A DNA stretch of 19,156 bases from Tieghemiomyces parasiticus (GCA_027575765.1 JANBPT010000919.1:1-19156); one strand, 5' to 3'. Numbered from the stretch's first letter, positions 8,220-18,900 are shown. Notes: a model not told the origin generated them from the sequence alone. Numbers and translations: made by a program.

Positions 8220-10800
8220 TAGGTGTTAAAGTGGGAGCTGGAGTGGGAATGGGTAGTTCTTAACGTAGAATAAATGGAGAGGTGGGCTAGACAAGTATGG
8301 AGTCAATGGATGATGTTGGCACCACAAGATGGCCTCTTTATAACCCCGCTATAAGTACGGCTGAGAAATACCATGGTTACCAATACTTTTCCGCTTTGCA
8401 AGTCCTTCGAGCCGTGACACACATGCACTGTGGAGAGGGCCAGAGCCGGTCGATCTTGAGCGATTGCGTTTGGAAGCTTAACATAAAGCGGAGGATGGTG
8501 GTAATGAGCGGAGGAATGCAGTGGGCTAGGAAGGGTTTAATGAACGATACAGACCTAGCGTCTTCACAGGTGAAAGAAACGAGAAAGATAAATGTACACA
8601 GGATCGGCCGAGGGAATGAACGATTCTGCGGCCATTAGCACTGGTCCCCTAGTGAGGCCATAGAAACCGTCGCACAAAGTTTCAGTTGCCAAGCTCTGTA
8701 TCTAAATTAGCCACGGCCACTCTCATAAGGATGACCCCTGTGGTAATCGTTAGCGGCCGAATTAGGCATGACTAACGGGATGGGATGAAGAAAGACGTTG
8801 ATCGTATCTACATTCGGCACAGAACACATCTTTGATCCCAGCGAAACTGGTGGGGGTCGTCAGGGTGATCGCTAGCTTCCGTACTATGCTGCAATGGCAT
8901 TGCGTTGACCAACCCTATTTCATTTTTTCTTTTGACGGAGGAGCCTTTGGTTATCGTTTTCTAGCAGGGCTACAACAGATGGGGGGAATCTATCGCATGT
9001 CTACTGACTGGCCCGGCCATGCATTGTCTGGTCGTTCAACCAAGTAAAACGAATAATCGTAATCGGCCTATAGATAGTCAGGAGCTCGATATAAGGCTGG
9101 CTAAGCTACTGTCAACGAACTTTCAGACGCGTCTAGGACGGAACTAATGTGGTTTGATTAATATATCCACGATCGGCCCTGTATAGCCTAGCCCTTAGGC
9201 CACTCGAGTGACAAGCAATTTTTTTCCTCAAAGAAAGGAGAGGTTGTCGCCCTCTCTGCAAAGGATGTCTGGTAGAAACAGTATATATATATATGAAGAC
9301 ATAAGATATTGCGCGTCAATAATGAGAACATCTGTGTAGGGCACTGCGTTCTAAAATCTGCAAATCACTGTTGATTGCAAATTGAATAGTCCAGAATCGC
9401 AGCAACTGCATCTAGCCAGATCCTTCCGCTATGGTGACCTCGCTAAGGAGTGGTTAAAACCAGTCACTAGGGGGGAGGGCACCCTAACATGAGCTGCTGC
9501 GTCAGTAAAGACTGTAATGTGTGCCGTTCAACTAGCTGAAGAATTTGCGAATGATGATTGAATAAGTAGTGAGACACGATTGTATTGTACGAGGTGTTTT
9601 ATGTTGCAGTCGACCTCACCGCAGCGTTTTTTATAGTTCGCCGGGTCGAGTTGGTCTGCTAGTATCAGACCCCGAAAAAAAACATGACGGCCTGTTGATA
9701 ATTTTCATTGTGGAAATTGAATCCATTGGGTCCCTTATGTCGTCTTCTTTGTGTAAGATTTGAATGGGAGTTTTCCACTGGTCACCTCATTGCTGCTGAA
9801 GATTGTTGCTATTACTGGCAAACGAGTTTGCGCCATGCGATGATGGATATCACACCACCAGTATGAAGTACTTGCAGCACGTGTCGCATGAATTTGCGTT
9901 TCGATGAAGGCAAATGTTGCAGTTAACGAACCAAGCCATTAGTATTAATGAACGTACGGCGAAGTGAGAATGTTAGCAGGATGACAAAAGGTCGAGCTTA
10001 TTAGCACATGGCCTCACAGCAGTCTGCATTTATTCCATCCAGTTCTTGGATGAGTCTTTTCTGCTCAGCCATCAATGGCAATGTCCTACGCTGGTACGGC
10101 AAGTAGCGTCTACCTGACACTGTCGGTGCAGCTCGAGGACCTGGCGACATCAACAGCCATAGCGCAACGCAGGATCCACTCGTTCTGGCGCAAAATTCTA
10201 ATCTCAGTAGACGTAAAAATAAATCTGCTGCTATGCGAACACCTCTGTAAAATACAGTAGTTTACAGACTAGCCTGCGTCATGAGCGTCATAGAGGTTGG
10301 GGCATCCCAGAGCCAGGGTGTGAGCTCAGAAGGGTAAGATTACCTAGTTAGGGAGGAACCTGGCAGCAATAAGTGGTTGGGGGCGGTGATGGACCGGGGA
10401 ATCTTCTACGCCACACGTTCTACAGGGCGATTTGGCACACATCTATATTGTTGGTCACCGTCGCTTGAACAGATCGATTTTTCGTCGAAACGGCCAGGCT
10501 ATTGTGTTACCGGGGATAGGGTCACTCTTCACCCCGGTGCTCACCGGTTCCCATTAACCAGCAATGCCCCAAAGTGGCCTACATGGACAGCCACATAGCC
10601 GACACGGCTGGCGGGTAAAAATGGCCTCTCCCATCTGCCCGATTCTCCCTTCGGCGGCATCGGACATTGTGAAGTGGGTCAGGGGGGTGAACGAGGAAGT
10701 GGCAATATATGGAGCGTCATGTAGTAGCCGCGACTCCCAGAGCCCAGAGGGGATGAAAGGAGATTACTTTGCTATTGAAAGGAGCGGTCGAATCACAGGA
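8220..10800. other. 2.6 kb without a recognised gene
   Basis: Open frames at 8297-8638, 8832-9047, 9569-9763, 10075-10260 and 10377-10598 have no recognisable domain, leader or coding-like composition, and I do not support any. A short (TA)n tract lies at about 9282-9294. No tRNA, rRNA or transposon end was seen. Confidence 0.45.
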
Positions 10801-10995
10801 CTGATTAGTCTTCACAATGCAACGGGCCCCTTTGTACACCCATGCCTCCCTTCTCCTGCCTCCCGGTTCCAGCGCCAAGCCTAACAGGCCGTTTAGGCCT
10901 CGGGTGTGTGCATTACCGTACTGCCAACCGGGTTTTTCTGTTTCGCTTCTCAATGTGGCCTGGGCCAGTCACCGCCCCGCGCTGCGCTGCGATCC

Positions 10996-11021
10996 ACCAA
11001 TCACTGCGGTGTCGATTGGTC
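10996..11021. promoter_or_regulatory. Inverted pair of CCAAT boxes upstream of the transporter gene
   Basis: ACCAATCA at 10996-11003 faces GATTGGTC at 11014-11021, so two CCAAT cores lie in opposite orientation 18 bases apart. The site is about 480 bases upstream of the ATG at 11498. CCAAT is the known binding core of the Hap2/3/5 (NF-Y) complex. The rest of 10800-11497 is GC- and pyrimidine-rich, without a TATA box, and is probably promoter plus leader; open frames there look like by-products of that composition. Confidence 0.5.
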
Positions 11022-11353
11022 CACCGCGGCCCTGTTTCCCGGTTCTTCCACACGGGCGCGTCTGCCTATGGCATGGAGAGAAGGCACCGGCAGCCGAGAG
11101 AAGGTGTGTGTGTTGTCGATTCCCGCCGCTAATACGCCCTGCTCCGTGTGTTGTGTACCTCGGACTCTACCGCTCCTCTCGTCTGGCCTGTTCTCAAAGC
11201 TTTTATCCTTGTCTTTTCACCCTCTCGACTATCGCGCTTTACCAATTCCTGCATTTGCCACTTACACCGCCCCTGTCGTTCTCGTACAGTAGCTTCTCTT
11301 TCCAGCGGCCAAATCTTGTTAGCTTTCAGCTAGGCACTCCGCCAGACCTTCCC

Positions 11354-11409
11354 ACGCGTCCCCCGCATCCTACGATTTTACCCATCACCCTCGCGTAGCC
11401 CACACGCGT
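11354..11409. promoter_or_regulatory. Two ACGCGT elements before the transporter start
   Basis: ACGCGT occurs at 11354-11359 and 11404-11409, about 140 and 90 bases upstream of the start codon. This hexamer is the core of the MluI cell-cycle box in yeasts; function here is only suggested, since the region is GC-rich. Confidence 0.3.
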
Positions 11410-11497
11410 ACTTATTCTTTGCCTGCTTCACATCCTCCAGCCTTAACCCTCGGCCGCCCTGTCTGCGTACCCCACTTGGCCGCGACCTGCATCCTCC

Positions 11498-13213
11498 ATG
11501 TCCCAACCATACTACCAGAATCAGCCGGGCTACCCACCGCCGTCGCAGGGCGAAGGGGCCGGTTTCTACGGGGCTAGTAACTATCCACCGCCCCAGCCAC
11601 CAGGCCAGGGCATCTACCCTCCGCCACAGGCCCCGCCCATGAACTATAACCAGGGTGGCCAGCCGGGGGCCGGCTACCCTCCGCCACAGCCCCCGCCCAT
11701 GAACTATAACCAGGGCGGTCAGCCAGGGGCCGGCTACCCGCAGCCCCCGCCCGGTTACGACTACCAGAACGGACAGGGCCCGCCGCCCAAGCCTGCTGTG
11801 GTCGATAGCGAAAAGTACAACCGCACCCCGGTGTTCCGCGACGTGTGGGCCGCCATCCTGTTCTTTATTACCCTTGGCAGCTTCGTGGTGTACAGCGTCC
11901 TGGCCATCCGCTCGCTGCCCAGCGGCACCTTCTCGAACCCGGGCAAGTACCGTGCCAGCGAGCATTTTTTCAGCCTGCCCACCATCGTCTGCTTCCTCAT
12001 CGTCGCCCTCACCGGGTTCGTCATCAGTGTCGTGTACATGTTCCTCATCCAGGCCGCCCCGCGCGCCATGATTATCGTGTCGTATTGGGCCTCCGTGGCC
12101 ATCGGGTTAGCCACAGCCGGCTACTACTTTTACCGCCACCTGTGGTGGGCGGCCGCCCTGGCCCTGGTGTTCGCCATCCTCAGCATCGTCGCGTGGTTCT
12201 ACGCTCGTCACCGTATTCCTCTGGCCACGATACTACTCACCACCGTGGTTCGTATTATGCGCCGGTTCCCAGCCACCGTCTATACCGGCGTCCTGTTCCT
12301 CATCCTCAACGTGCTGTTCTTAATGTGGTGGGCCATCACCCTGACCGCCACCTTCTCCTACCTCAAGCACTATGAGTCATGCCGCCGCTTCACCAACAGC
12401 GCCGGCCGGCCCGACGAGACCTGTACCAACGGTCGTCTCATTGGCGTCATTGTATACCTGTGCTTCGTGTGGTACTGGGTCACCCAGGTGCTCTACAACG
12501 TCCTGCACACCACCATCTGCGGCCTCTACGCCACGGTCTACTTCTTTGACAACTCTCCCATGGGGTTTCCGACCGCCAACCCGACGATGGCCGCCTTCAA
12601 GCGCGCCACGACCAACTCCTTCGGCAGCGTGTGCTTTGGCTCCCTGCTGGTAGCCCTTTTCCAGACGGTGCGTGCCATCCTCCAGACCCTGCTCAACGCT
12701 GGCGGTGATGATGGGATCGGCGCCTTTATCGCATGCTGTGTGGGCTGTGTCCTGGGCCTGATCCAGAGTATGCTCGAGTTCTTTAATAAGTACGCGTACG
12801 TCGAGATTGCCATGTACGGCAAGCCCTTCGTCCCAGCGGCCCGCGACACCTGGAGGCTGATCAAGAGCCGCGGTATCGATACGCTCATCAACGACGACCT
12901 CATCGGCAACGTCATCGGGCTGGGGGGTATCGTGGTGGGCGGCGTGTGCGCCATGGTCGGCTACGGCTACATTTCGGTCGTCAAGCCAGTCTACAATGCC
13001 ACCGGCAACTTCACGCCGGTCATTGTGCTCATTGGTTTCTTTATCGGTATCTCGCTGTTCTATCTGGCCGGTAAGGTCATCGACTCGGGGAATGCCACCA
13101 CCTTTGTGTGTCTGGCCGAGGATCCTGCGGCCATGCAGCGCTCTAAGCCTGAGCTGTTCGAGAAGATCCGGGAAGCGTACCCGCAGGTGGTCTCGGGCAT
13201 CCACCACGGATAG
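11498..13213 (+). CDS. PNS1: Choline transporter-like protein (CTL/SLC44 family, Pns1 type)
   Basis: The product is 571 residues from one exon, full length for the family. Residues 1-110 are a cytosolic tail rich in Pro, Gln, Gly and Tyr that includes two 20-residue repeats (40-59 and 60-79). Hydrophobic segments at about 117-137, 161-186, 190-211, 215-236, 262-285, 314-338, 376-397, 405-425, 467-494 and 505-527 suggest ten membrane spans. Family hallmarks include the start of the core (VFRDVWAAILFF), FNKYAYVEIAMYG at 429-441, and the FVCLAEDP segment near 536-543. Cys295 and Cys309 lie in the loop after the fifth span and could form a disulphide. CTL proteins sit in the plasma or internal membranes; animal members transport choline or ethanolamine, but yeast Pns1 has not been shown to, so the substrate is uncertain. 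The gene is very GC-rich at third positions. ATG 11498 is chosen because it opens the characteristic tail. Confidence 0.95.
   Translation: MSQPYYQNQPGYPPPSQGEGAGFYGASNYPPPQPPGQGIYPPPQAPPMNYNQGGQPGAGYPPPQPPPMNYNQGGQPGAGYPQPPPGYDYQNGQGPPPKPAVVDSEKYNRTPVFRDVWAAILFFITLGSFVVYSVLAIRSLPSGTFSNPGKYRASEHFFSLPTIVCFLIVALTGFVISVVYMFLIQAAPRAMIIVSYWASVAIGLATAGYYFYRHLWWAAALALVFAILSIVAWFYARHRIPLATILLTTVVRIMRRFPATVYTGVLFLILNVLFLMWWAITLTATFSYLKHYESCRRFTNSAGRPDETCTNGRLIGVIVYLCFVWYWVTQVLYNVLHTTICGLYATVYFFDNSPMGFPTANPTMAAFKRATTNSFGSVCFGSLLVALFQTVRAILQTLLNAGGDDGIGAFIACCVGCVLGLIQSMLEFFNKYAYVEIAMYGKPFVPAARDTWRLIKSRGIDTLINDDLIGNVIGLGGIVVGGVCAMVGYGYISVVKPVYNATGNFTPVIVLIGFFIGISLFYLAGKVIDSGNATTFVCLAEDPAAMQRSKPELFEKIREAYPQVVSGIHHG
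11615..11734 (+). repeat. Two 60-bp tandem repeats in the Pns1 N-terminal tail
   Basis: Units at 11615-11674 and 11675-11734 are nearly identical in DNA and encode a 20-residue unit beginning YPPPQ and containing MNYNQGGQPGAG; a third unit degenerates after YPQPPP. The high DNA identity suggests a recent in-frame duplication. Length variation between strains would be expected. Confidence 0.9.
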
Positions 13214-13966
13214 AGGATAATCACGCGTGTGTCACCTCCGCCCGGGTCTTGCTCGGCTTACCCATCGCACCGGGGAAGTTATCTTCCTACGGTTGCTTGT
13301 ACATTTGCTCTAACCTATCCTTTTTTGAAGATATAAATGTACCCGTCAAACTCCTTTTTTTCTTTTCTTTAATTATCGGGACAGCTGACGAGGCACTGCT
13401 CCGCATATGGTCTGGCTCTACTTTGCCTTGCCTTGCGTTACCTCGAAAGTCCTAGGCTAGGTGCTAAAGTGGAGTATATTCCACGACTTTGTATGGGCTC
13501 CCATTCCGATGTGTTTGAAATCAATTCTTGATGCAAGGGATAAGACTGTAATTTCGTATTGGGCGAGTTGACACCACTATGTCTGTGGAGTCTCAATATT
13601 ACATCACGATTGTGAACATTGCCATGCACACGCCCATCCACACGCGCGCGTGCGCGAGCTCGCCAGCCAAGCGCGCGGTGGTCTCCGCCCTACACCGCTT
13701 TCCTGCTTCAACGCGTGGGATAGGATGGATATCGCTTCCTACCTAGTTCACTCCCGCTAGAAGCCCTAGGCCGCTCGCCTTCCCCCACCTTCCACGCTTT
13801 CTCCGACCCTCCATAACCAGGTGTCCACTCTCCGCAGTTAACTAAGCACACATCCCTGCGGAGTCCTCATCCCCTTCGGCCATTTATCCCTTTCCTACGC
13901 AGCTCTTGCAATTCCCTTTCTGTACTTTTTCAATTCTCACTACATTTCGACCGCATTTCACCCAAC
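13214..13966. other. Spacer between the transporter and deubiquitinase genes
   Basis: The two genes run in tandem on the plus strand. The left part, AT-rich with a T-run at about 13357-13371, is the likely 3' untranslated region of the transporter. The right part, from about 13630, is GC- and then pyrimidine-rich, without TATA, and is the likely promoter of the deubiquitinase; ACGCGT elements occur at 13223-13228 and 13711-13716. Confidence 0.5.
13639..13656. repeat. Alternating purine-pyrimidine CG tract
   Basis: An 18-base stretch (CACACGCGCGCGTGCGCG) alternates perfectly between pyrimidine and purine, about 310 bases upstream of the deubiquitinase start. Such tracts can adopt left-handed DNA; whether this one does is not shown. 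Confidence 0.6.
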
Positions 13967-16102
13967 ATGCCCCATATCAAAGGTAAGTCACACTCGTCCG
14001 CCGGGGGACTCGCTCGACGGGCCTGACAACCTCCATTGGCCAACTCCATTCGGACCCTGTGCCTTTGAGGTCACCGGAACCATACCCGCCCACTCATCCG
14101 CGGCACTACTGTATAGACGCTCATTATGATGACTAACGCTGCCCTTTCCGCTTCGGGCCCAACCCCATCAACTGTCTAACCTTAATTCCTATGTCCCTCA
14201 GTCAACGTCAAGTGGAACGCCAAGCGATTTGACAATGTCGACCTTGACACCGACGACACGGCGCTGACGTTCAAGACGCAACTCTTCAGCTTGACCGGCG
14301 TAGAACCGGATCGGCAGAAGATCTTGGTCAAGGGCGGTATGCTCAAGGACGATACGAACCTCAACACGCTCAACCTGAAGGATGGGCACACATTCATGAT
14401 GATGGGTACGGCCGGTGAGCTGCCCAAGGCCCCCGAAAAGAAGGTGGTGTTTCTAGAGGACATGTCCGAGACCCAGCTCCAGAAGGCCTACGATATCCCT
14501 AGCGGTCTGCAGAACTTGGGCAACACGTGCTATCTCAACGCCACCCTCCAGTGTCTCCGGGCCATCCCAGAGCTGCAAACCGCCCTGGCTAAGGCGCCGG
14601 GTAGCGGTGTGGGCTCATCCGTCAGCAGCTCAGTTAGCGGCAACGCGAACCAGAAGGTCACTTCGGGACTGCGTGATCTGTACCGCGACCTAAACACGAG
14701 TGCTGACGCTGACTACACGCCCCTGGCCTTCGTGCAGTTGTTCCGTGCCGTGTTTCCTAAATATAACGAACGGAGCCGGACCGAGGGCGGGTACCTCCAG
14801 CAAGACGCCGAGGAGTGCTGGACCGAGCTCATGATGGTGCTGCGTGACCAGCTCCGCCAACCGGCCGCCACCGATGCCTCGTCGTCATCGGACACTACAT
14901 CCGTGGTGGACCAGTACATGACAGGCGAGATGGAAGTGACGATGCAATGCGATGACAATCCCGAGGAGGCGCCGACGGTCAAGGTGGAACCTTTCTACAA
15001 GCTCAGCTGCCATATTGATAAGGACACCAACTACCTGGCGACGGGTCTCGAGTCGGCACTAACCGAGAAGCTGGAGAAGCGGTCGTCTACGCTGGACCGC
15101 GAGGCTACGTACACGCGGACCGCACGTATCACCCGGCTGCCGGCTTACCTGGTAGTCAATTTTGTGCGGTTCTACTGGAAGAACGACGTCAACGTCGAGG
15201 CCAAGATTATGCGCAAGGTCAAGTTCCCCCAGAACCTCGATATGACCGAGTTTTGCCGGACCGACCTCCAGGCTAAATTGCGGCCTGCTAAGGAGGCCAT
15301 CCGCGAAGCCGAGGAAAAGCAGGCTATGGATAAGGCAAGTCTCCAAGATAAGAGTGCGCTTTTTTTTTTTTTTTGAGAGAGAGTAGATCAGCGCGACTGA
15401 GCGGCTAGATATACGGGCCTTTGTCGGGTGGCGACAGTCGCCCCCTGTCTAGGTATTTACGTATGGTTTGTTGACCCGGATCCCCCCTTTCTCCACCTCT
15501 CTCTTACCACATCCACTCCATCCCGTTTAGAAACTGGCCAAACGCGCCCGCCTCTCGCAAGACACGGCCGGCGAGACCGCCATGCAGGTCGATGGGGCCG
15601 AAACGCCCGCCACTGGGAAGGCCGCTGAGACGACCAAGCCTGCCGAATCCCTGATCCTGGATCCCTCGCTCAAGTCCGACGTGGGTTGTAATCCCAGCGG
15701 CCAGTACGAGTTATGCGCCGTGTTGACCCACATTGGCCGGTCATCTGACTCGGGGCACTATATCGCCTGGGTGCGCAACAAGAAGACAGGTAAGTTTGGG
15801 AAGGTACGCCACGGGAGGATGCGGTTTCTGCTGATCACTTGGGGATAGGGCAGGAAGCCTGCGACCACTGTACTCAACTCGATTGGATATCACTAATCTC
15901 GCTTTCACGTTCTCCGTTTTACATGTTTCCTGCGATCCCCTTTCCTTCCCCCTCCGTCTTGTCCGCGATAGATGACTGGTTCAAGTTTGACGACGACCAG
16001 GTTTCGGTGGTCAAAGAGGCCGACATTGAGAAACTCGCCGGCGGTGGGGACTGGCACACCGCCTACATTTGCCTGTATCGCGCCAAGACGCTGCCCGCTT
16101 AA
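13967..16102 (+). CDS. UBP6: Ubp6/USP14 proteasome-associated ubiquitin hydrolase, four exons
   Basis: Exons 13967-13982, 14202-15334, 15531-15789 and 15972-16102 join in frame to 512 residues, close to human USP14 (494) and yeast Ubp6 (499). The enzyme binds the proteasome base and removes ubiquitin from substrates, recycling it and tuning degradation. Residues 1 to about 75 are a ubiquitin-like domain (MPHIKV, then VKWNAKRF), which in the family docks on Rpn1. The USP catalytic domain follows: GLQNLGNTCYLNATLQC with catalytic Cys115 (human Cys114), the box with His459 (SSDSGHYIAWV), and FDDDQVS with Asp476 as third catalytic residue. The C-terminal motif GGGDWHTAY is typical of this subfamily. 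A low-complexity insert (about 384-425, KLAKRARLSQDTAGE then Ala/Thr/Lys-rich) lies before the His box, where human USP14 also has a linker. Exon 1 is only 16 bases, its ATG forced by splicing into the UBL. No proteasome-type GGTGGCAAA element was found upstream. Confidence 0.96.
13983..14201 (+). other. Intron 1 of the UBP6 gene
   Basis: The intron is 219 bases, GTAAGT to CAG, phase 1, splitting the Val6 codon. The acceptor is preceded by a pyrimidine-rich stretch and CTAAC (14177-14181), a good branch-point match. Removing it restores the N-terminal strand of the ubiquitin-like domain. Confidence 0.93.
15335..15530 (+). other. Intron 2 of UBP6, with a GC-AG boundary
   Basis: The donor is AAG|GCAAGT and the acceptor TTTAG, 196 bases, phase 0. 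GC in place of GT is a known minor class of major-spliceosome introns and otherwise matches consensus exactly. The reading frame continues open into the intron to a TGA at 15374-15376, after a T-run at 15360-15374. Joining Lys383 to Lys384 keeps the frame through the His box. No GT donor nearby gives an equally good join. Confidence 0.9.
15790..15971 (+). other. Intron 3 of the UBP6 gene
   Basis: The intron is 182 bases, GTAAGT to TAG, phase 1, splitting the Asp470 codon between the His box and the Asp box of the catalytic domain. The acceptor follows a pyrimidine-rich stretch. Confidence 0.94.
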
Positions 16103-18900
16103 GGCCTAATTGACCTTGTACACCCGGCCACACATACACACACCCCTCCATGTACATCACGCCACGGTTTTCATGCCATTTTTTGTGGTGGTTGTTCCCC
16201 TCCCCCGTCTTTGCATCGTTAAGGTTCTTCTCCCGCCTCTCTTTTGTGCACTTCACAGAGAGGTCGCACTCATCGTCTCGTTACAGATGAGGAAAAACTC
16301 GCCCTGGCTACACGATTTGCCCCGCCCTTTCGAGTCCGGTCTCAAGGGAGTGGGGGGGGGGCGAGGTGAGAATACTGTCGGACGGCGCTCTTCAATAAAC
16401 GAAAAACAAGTGGTATTCAGAAATACCTGAATTGTGCGGGACGGCTGTGGAGCGGTCGAAAACTGGGAGAGATTGGGCTGGAACAAATGGGGGTTATACA
16501 TGACCCTACCAATGGGGGGGGGGCGGTAGAGGCCTAAAGAGAGCCAGAATATGGTGGTTGCGAGAGACTCTCTATCGGTCGTAACGTTACGTAGGAGCCT
16601 CGAACCTTGATGTACCACCATGTCCTTTTACCTGTGGCTTCTACTGCCGAGGCTGTGGGGTCATGGGACTGCGAGCGAATTACACTTACTGCAGCAAGCA
16701 TACCGATTCAATTCTGACTGCTAGAGGGGAAAGGTGCCATAAAAGTTGAAAAATAAAACTTGCGGCGGTGCCTGCTGACCCTAAGCACATGGCTAGGGAC
16801 AGAGGGGAATACTATCATGGGATAAGCCGAGCAGAGCTAAAGGACAGCCGGGAAGCAGCTGCATGAAGCTGGGCGAACTTTTTCTCATTACAGTTGTTAT
16901 CGACTTTAGGATCTATCTGTGCGGAATGATGATGGAGGGGGGGGGAAGGATCCGTGGAGAGGTAATGAAACAAAAAAGAAAGGGTCAGATCGGGAGTTTA
17001 GGAAAAATACGTCTATCCTTGTCCATGACGACACCAGCGTCGATAAGGGACGCAGAAGGAATGCAGATAGAAACGAGGAGGGTCTCTTCCAGTCGGAAAA
17101 TTATTAGTACGGGCCTGGCTGATCGCTGGGAGAGGGGGGAAGTCCGAGGATAGGGGAGGGGAAGGTTCATTCCGGTACGAAGGAAAATTAAAACAAAGCT
17201 TTCTTCATTTGGGAGGGGAGTGAGAGAAGGTGAGAAAGGATGCAGTGATATTACTCGATCGGGAGTTGGGAGGTGTAGATTTCAAAACTATAAAACTGTA
17301 TATGCCTATTTTTGGCCGCAGGAGCTCTGTGCGCTAAAACATCGTAAAAGGATTTCCTTGGACAGATTGGTTTAGGTGATGGTCGCTGTTAAAGGGGGGC
17401 AGAATTACACAGACCGGCAGGCAGCAACTAGATTCTCGCTCATTGCTTACTATCTGGTTGATAACTAAGGTCCAACGGCACGACCTGCCGGCCCATTCGG
17501 CACTGCCACGGAGGATCAATACGCTGTACCTGGGACTAAGTGGGGTATGGTTAGGAAAGTTTGGACCAAGTATTTAATCGTAGCACATCACAACGCTCAC
17601 CCCTCCAGGGGAAGGGAAGTGAGGTCACCAGGGTTAAGCTCCTTGGTCAGTTGAGTCTGCCGGAGTCCTCCTTTCCCCAGAAGAGGGGGGTGGGTGGGGG
17701 CTAGCTACGGATTTGGTCTTGCCTGTTCGGGTTGCTACCCGGTATTAGTCATAACAGGCTAGAGGGGGGGAGAGAGGGGTTGTTGGGGGGGGAAAGGCAA
17801 TGTGGCTAGAAAGTAGTTCATATAGGGGAATAGTAACAGTCTACCCTGCTGGCCCAGGGATTTGATGTTATCAAGTCAGTGGCCGTGCTGTTGAAAGAAA
17901 GAAAGCAATAAACAGATGAATAGTAAGCCGACTAGAAGGCCGGTGGGTTTGTAGAGTTGAGGCCTTCTGTTGGGACTAAAAAGAGCGGCGCTCGGGGTAA
18001 AGGGGTGGGCATGGTGACCGTATCACAATGATCGGTAAGGGTACCGAATTAAAATTGGTGAGGCAGGATAGCCGAAGGAACGCGCCGCTCGGGCCCTGTA
18101 CTTGATAAATACTCAACGATTGAATTTAAGACACCTAAAAGCGATGCACCTTCTCCGCGGAAGGCTGGCTCCGGTCGTCGATTCTCATATCCTAAGCTAC
18201 GAGGGTAGAACACTAGATCAACCAGCCCTTGTGGTATTTAAGAAGGCCGAGATTGGCATCCTATTGAACAATTCAATTTCATACACATACACACAGAGAC
18301 TTCGAATCCAGCTCAGCATAGATTTTAACCGCTATATCTCATCGTCTAGATTTAAGCTATCCAGCCTTCTATTGGTAAGGAGATAGCTCAGTTTTGTGCT
18401 GGCCAGTTCCATCATGCATCTTTCTACTCTCTATGGTATTATCAGCTCATTCGCCATTTTGGACTCGGCTCAATAATTGGCGTGCTCGGGTGTTTTGCTG
18501 GGACCTCCCCCTTTCTAATTACATCCCGCTCACCACCTGCTTCCATTCATCTGCCCTCTGCTCCGGGGACGGTGCCTATTTGACATACCCATTTAGTATG
18601 CCCAGACGCACGGGTCCCATCGCTTGTCCTCCCCCCCCTCCCTCCCGCCACTATCCCAAAGTCCCCTTACGTCTTCTGCCCTCGGTTCCTTCATCCGTGA
18701 ACAAAACCCTAATGCCGCTGATGTCAACTGCCGCGGACCTGTGACCCCTCCCGGCTTTTGCCAACGCGCTCCAAAATCCTCGGGAACCCTCACATTCTCC
18801 CCTGCTCCACCCCTATATTTTCCCGACTGTTGCATAATCAACCCTCTAGACAATACTCTACCCTCGTATTCCTTCATCCTCCCCCCTCCAAACCGCCTAC
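16103..18900. other. Gene-free region with strand-biased G-runs
   Basis: No coding region is supportable. The first 150 bases are the likely 3' untranslated region of UBP6, with TGTACA elements. On the plus strand there are G-runs of ten (16352-16361 and 16514-16523), nine (16937-16945), seven (17764-17770) and eight (17785-17792), plus GGGGGGTGGGTGGGGG at 17685-17700. From about 18390 the plus strand turns pyrimidine-rich, consistent with the promoter of the gene at the right edge. Open frames here (16110-16430, 16863-17153, 18102-18386) lack recognisable content. Confidence 0.5.
17685..17792 (+). repeat. G-rich cluster with G-quadruplex potential
   Basis: GGGGGGTGGGTGGGGG at 17685-17700 is followed at 17764-17792 by G7, G4 and G8 separated by five-base loops (AGAGA and TTGTT). 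Both stretches contain enough G-tracts for intramolecular quadruplexes. This is a sequence prediction only. Confidence 0.45.

Noticed and set aside
10817..11398. 193-codon plus-strand open frame before the transporter
   Set aside because: Pro/Leu/Ser-rich products arise in several frames here, as expected of pyrimidine-rich promoter and leader DNA; no domain was seen.
12377..13207. Long minus-strand open frame (and another at 11378-11965)
   Set aside because: Both are shadows of the transporter coding sequence with its strong third-position GC bias.
18384..18410. tRNA-like A box (ATAGCTCAGTT)
   Set aside because: No matching B box or acceptor-stem pairing follows at the right distance.
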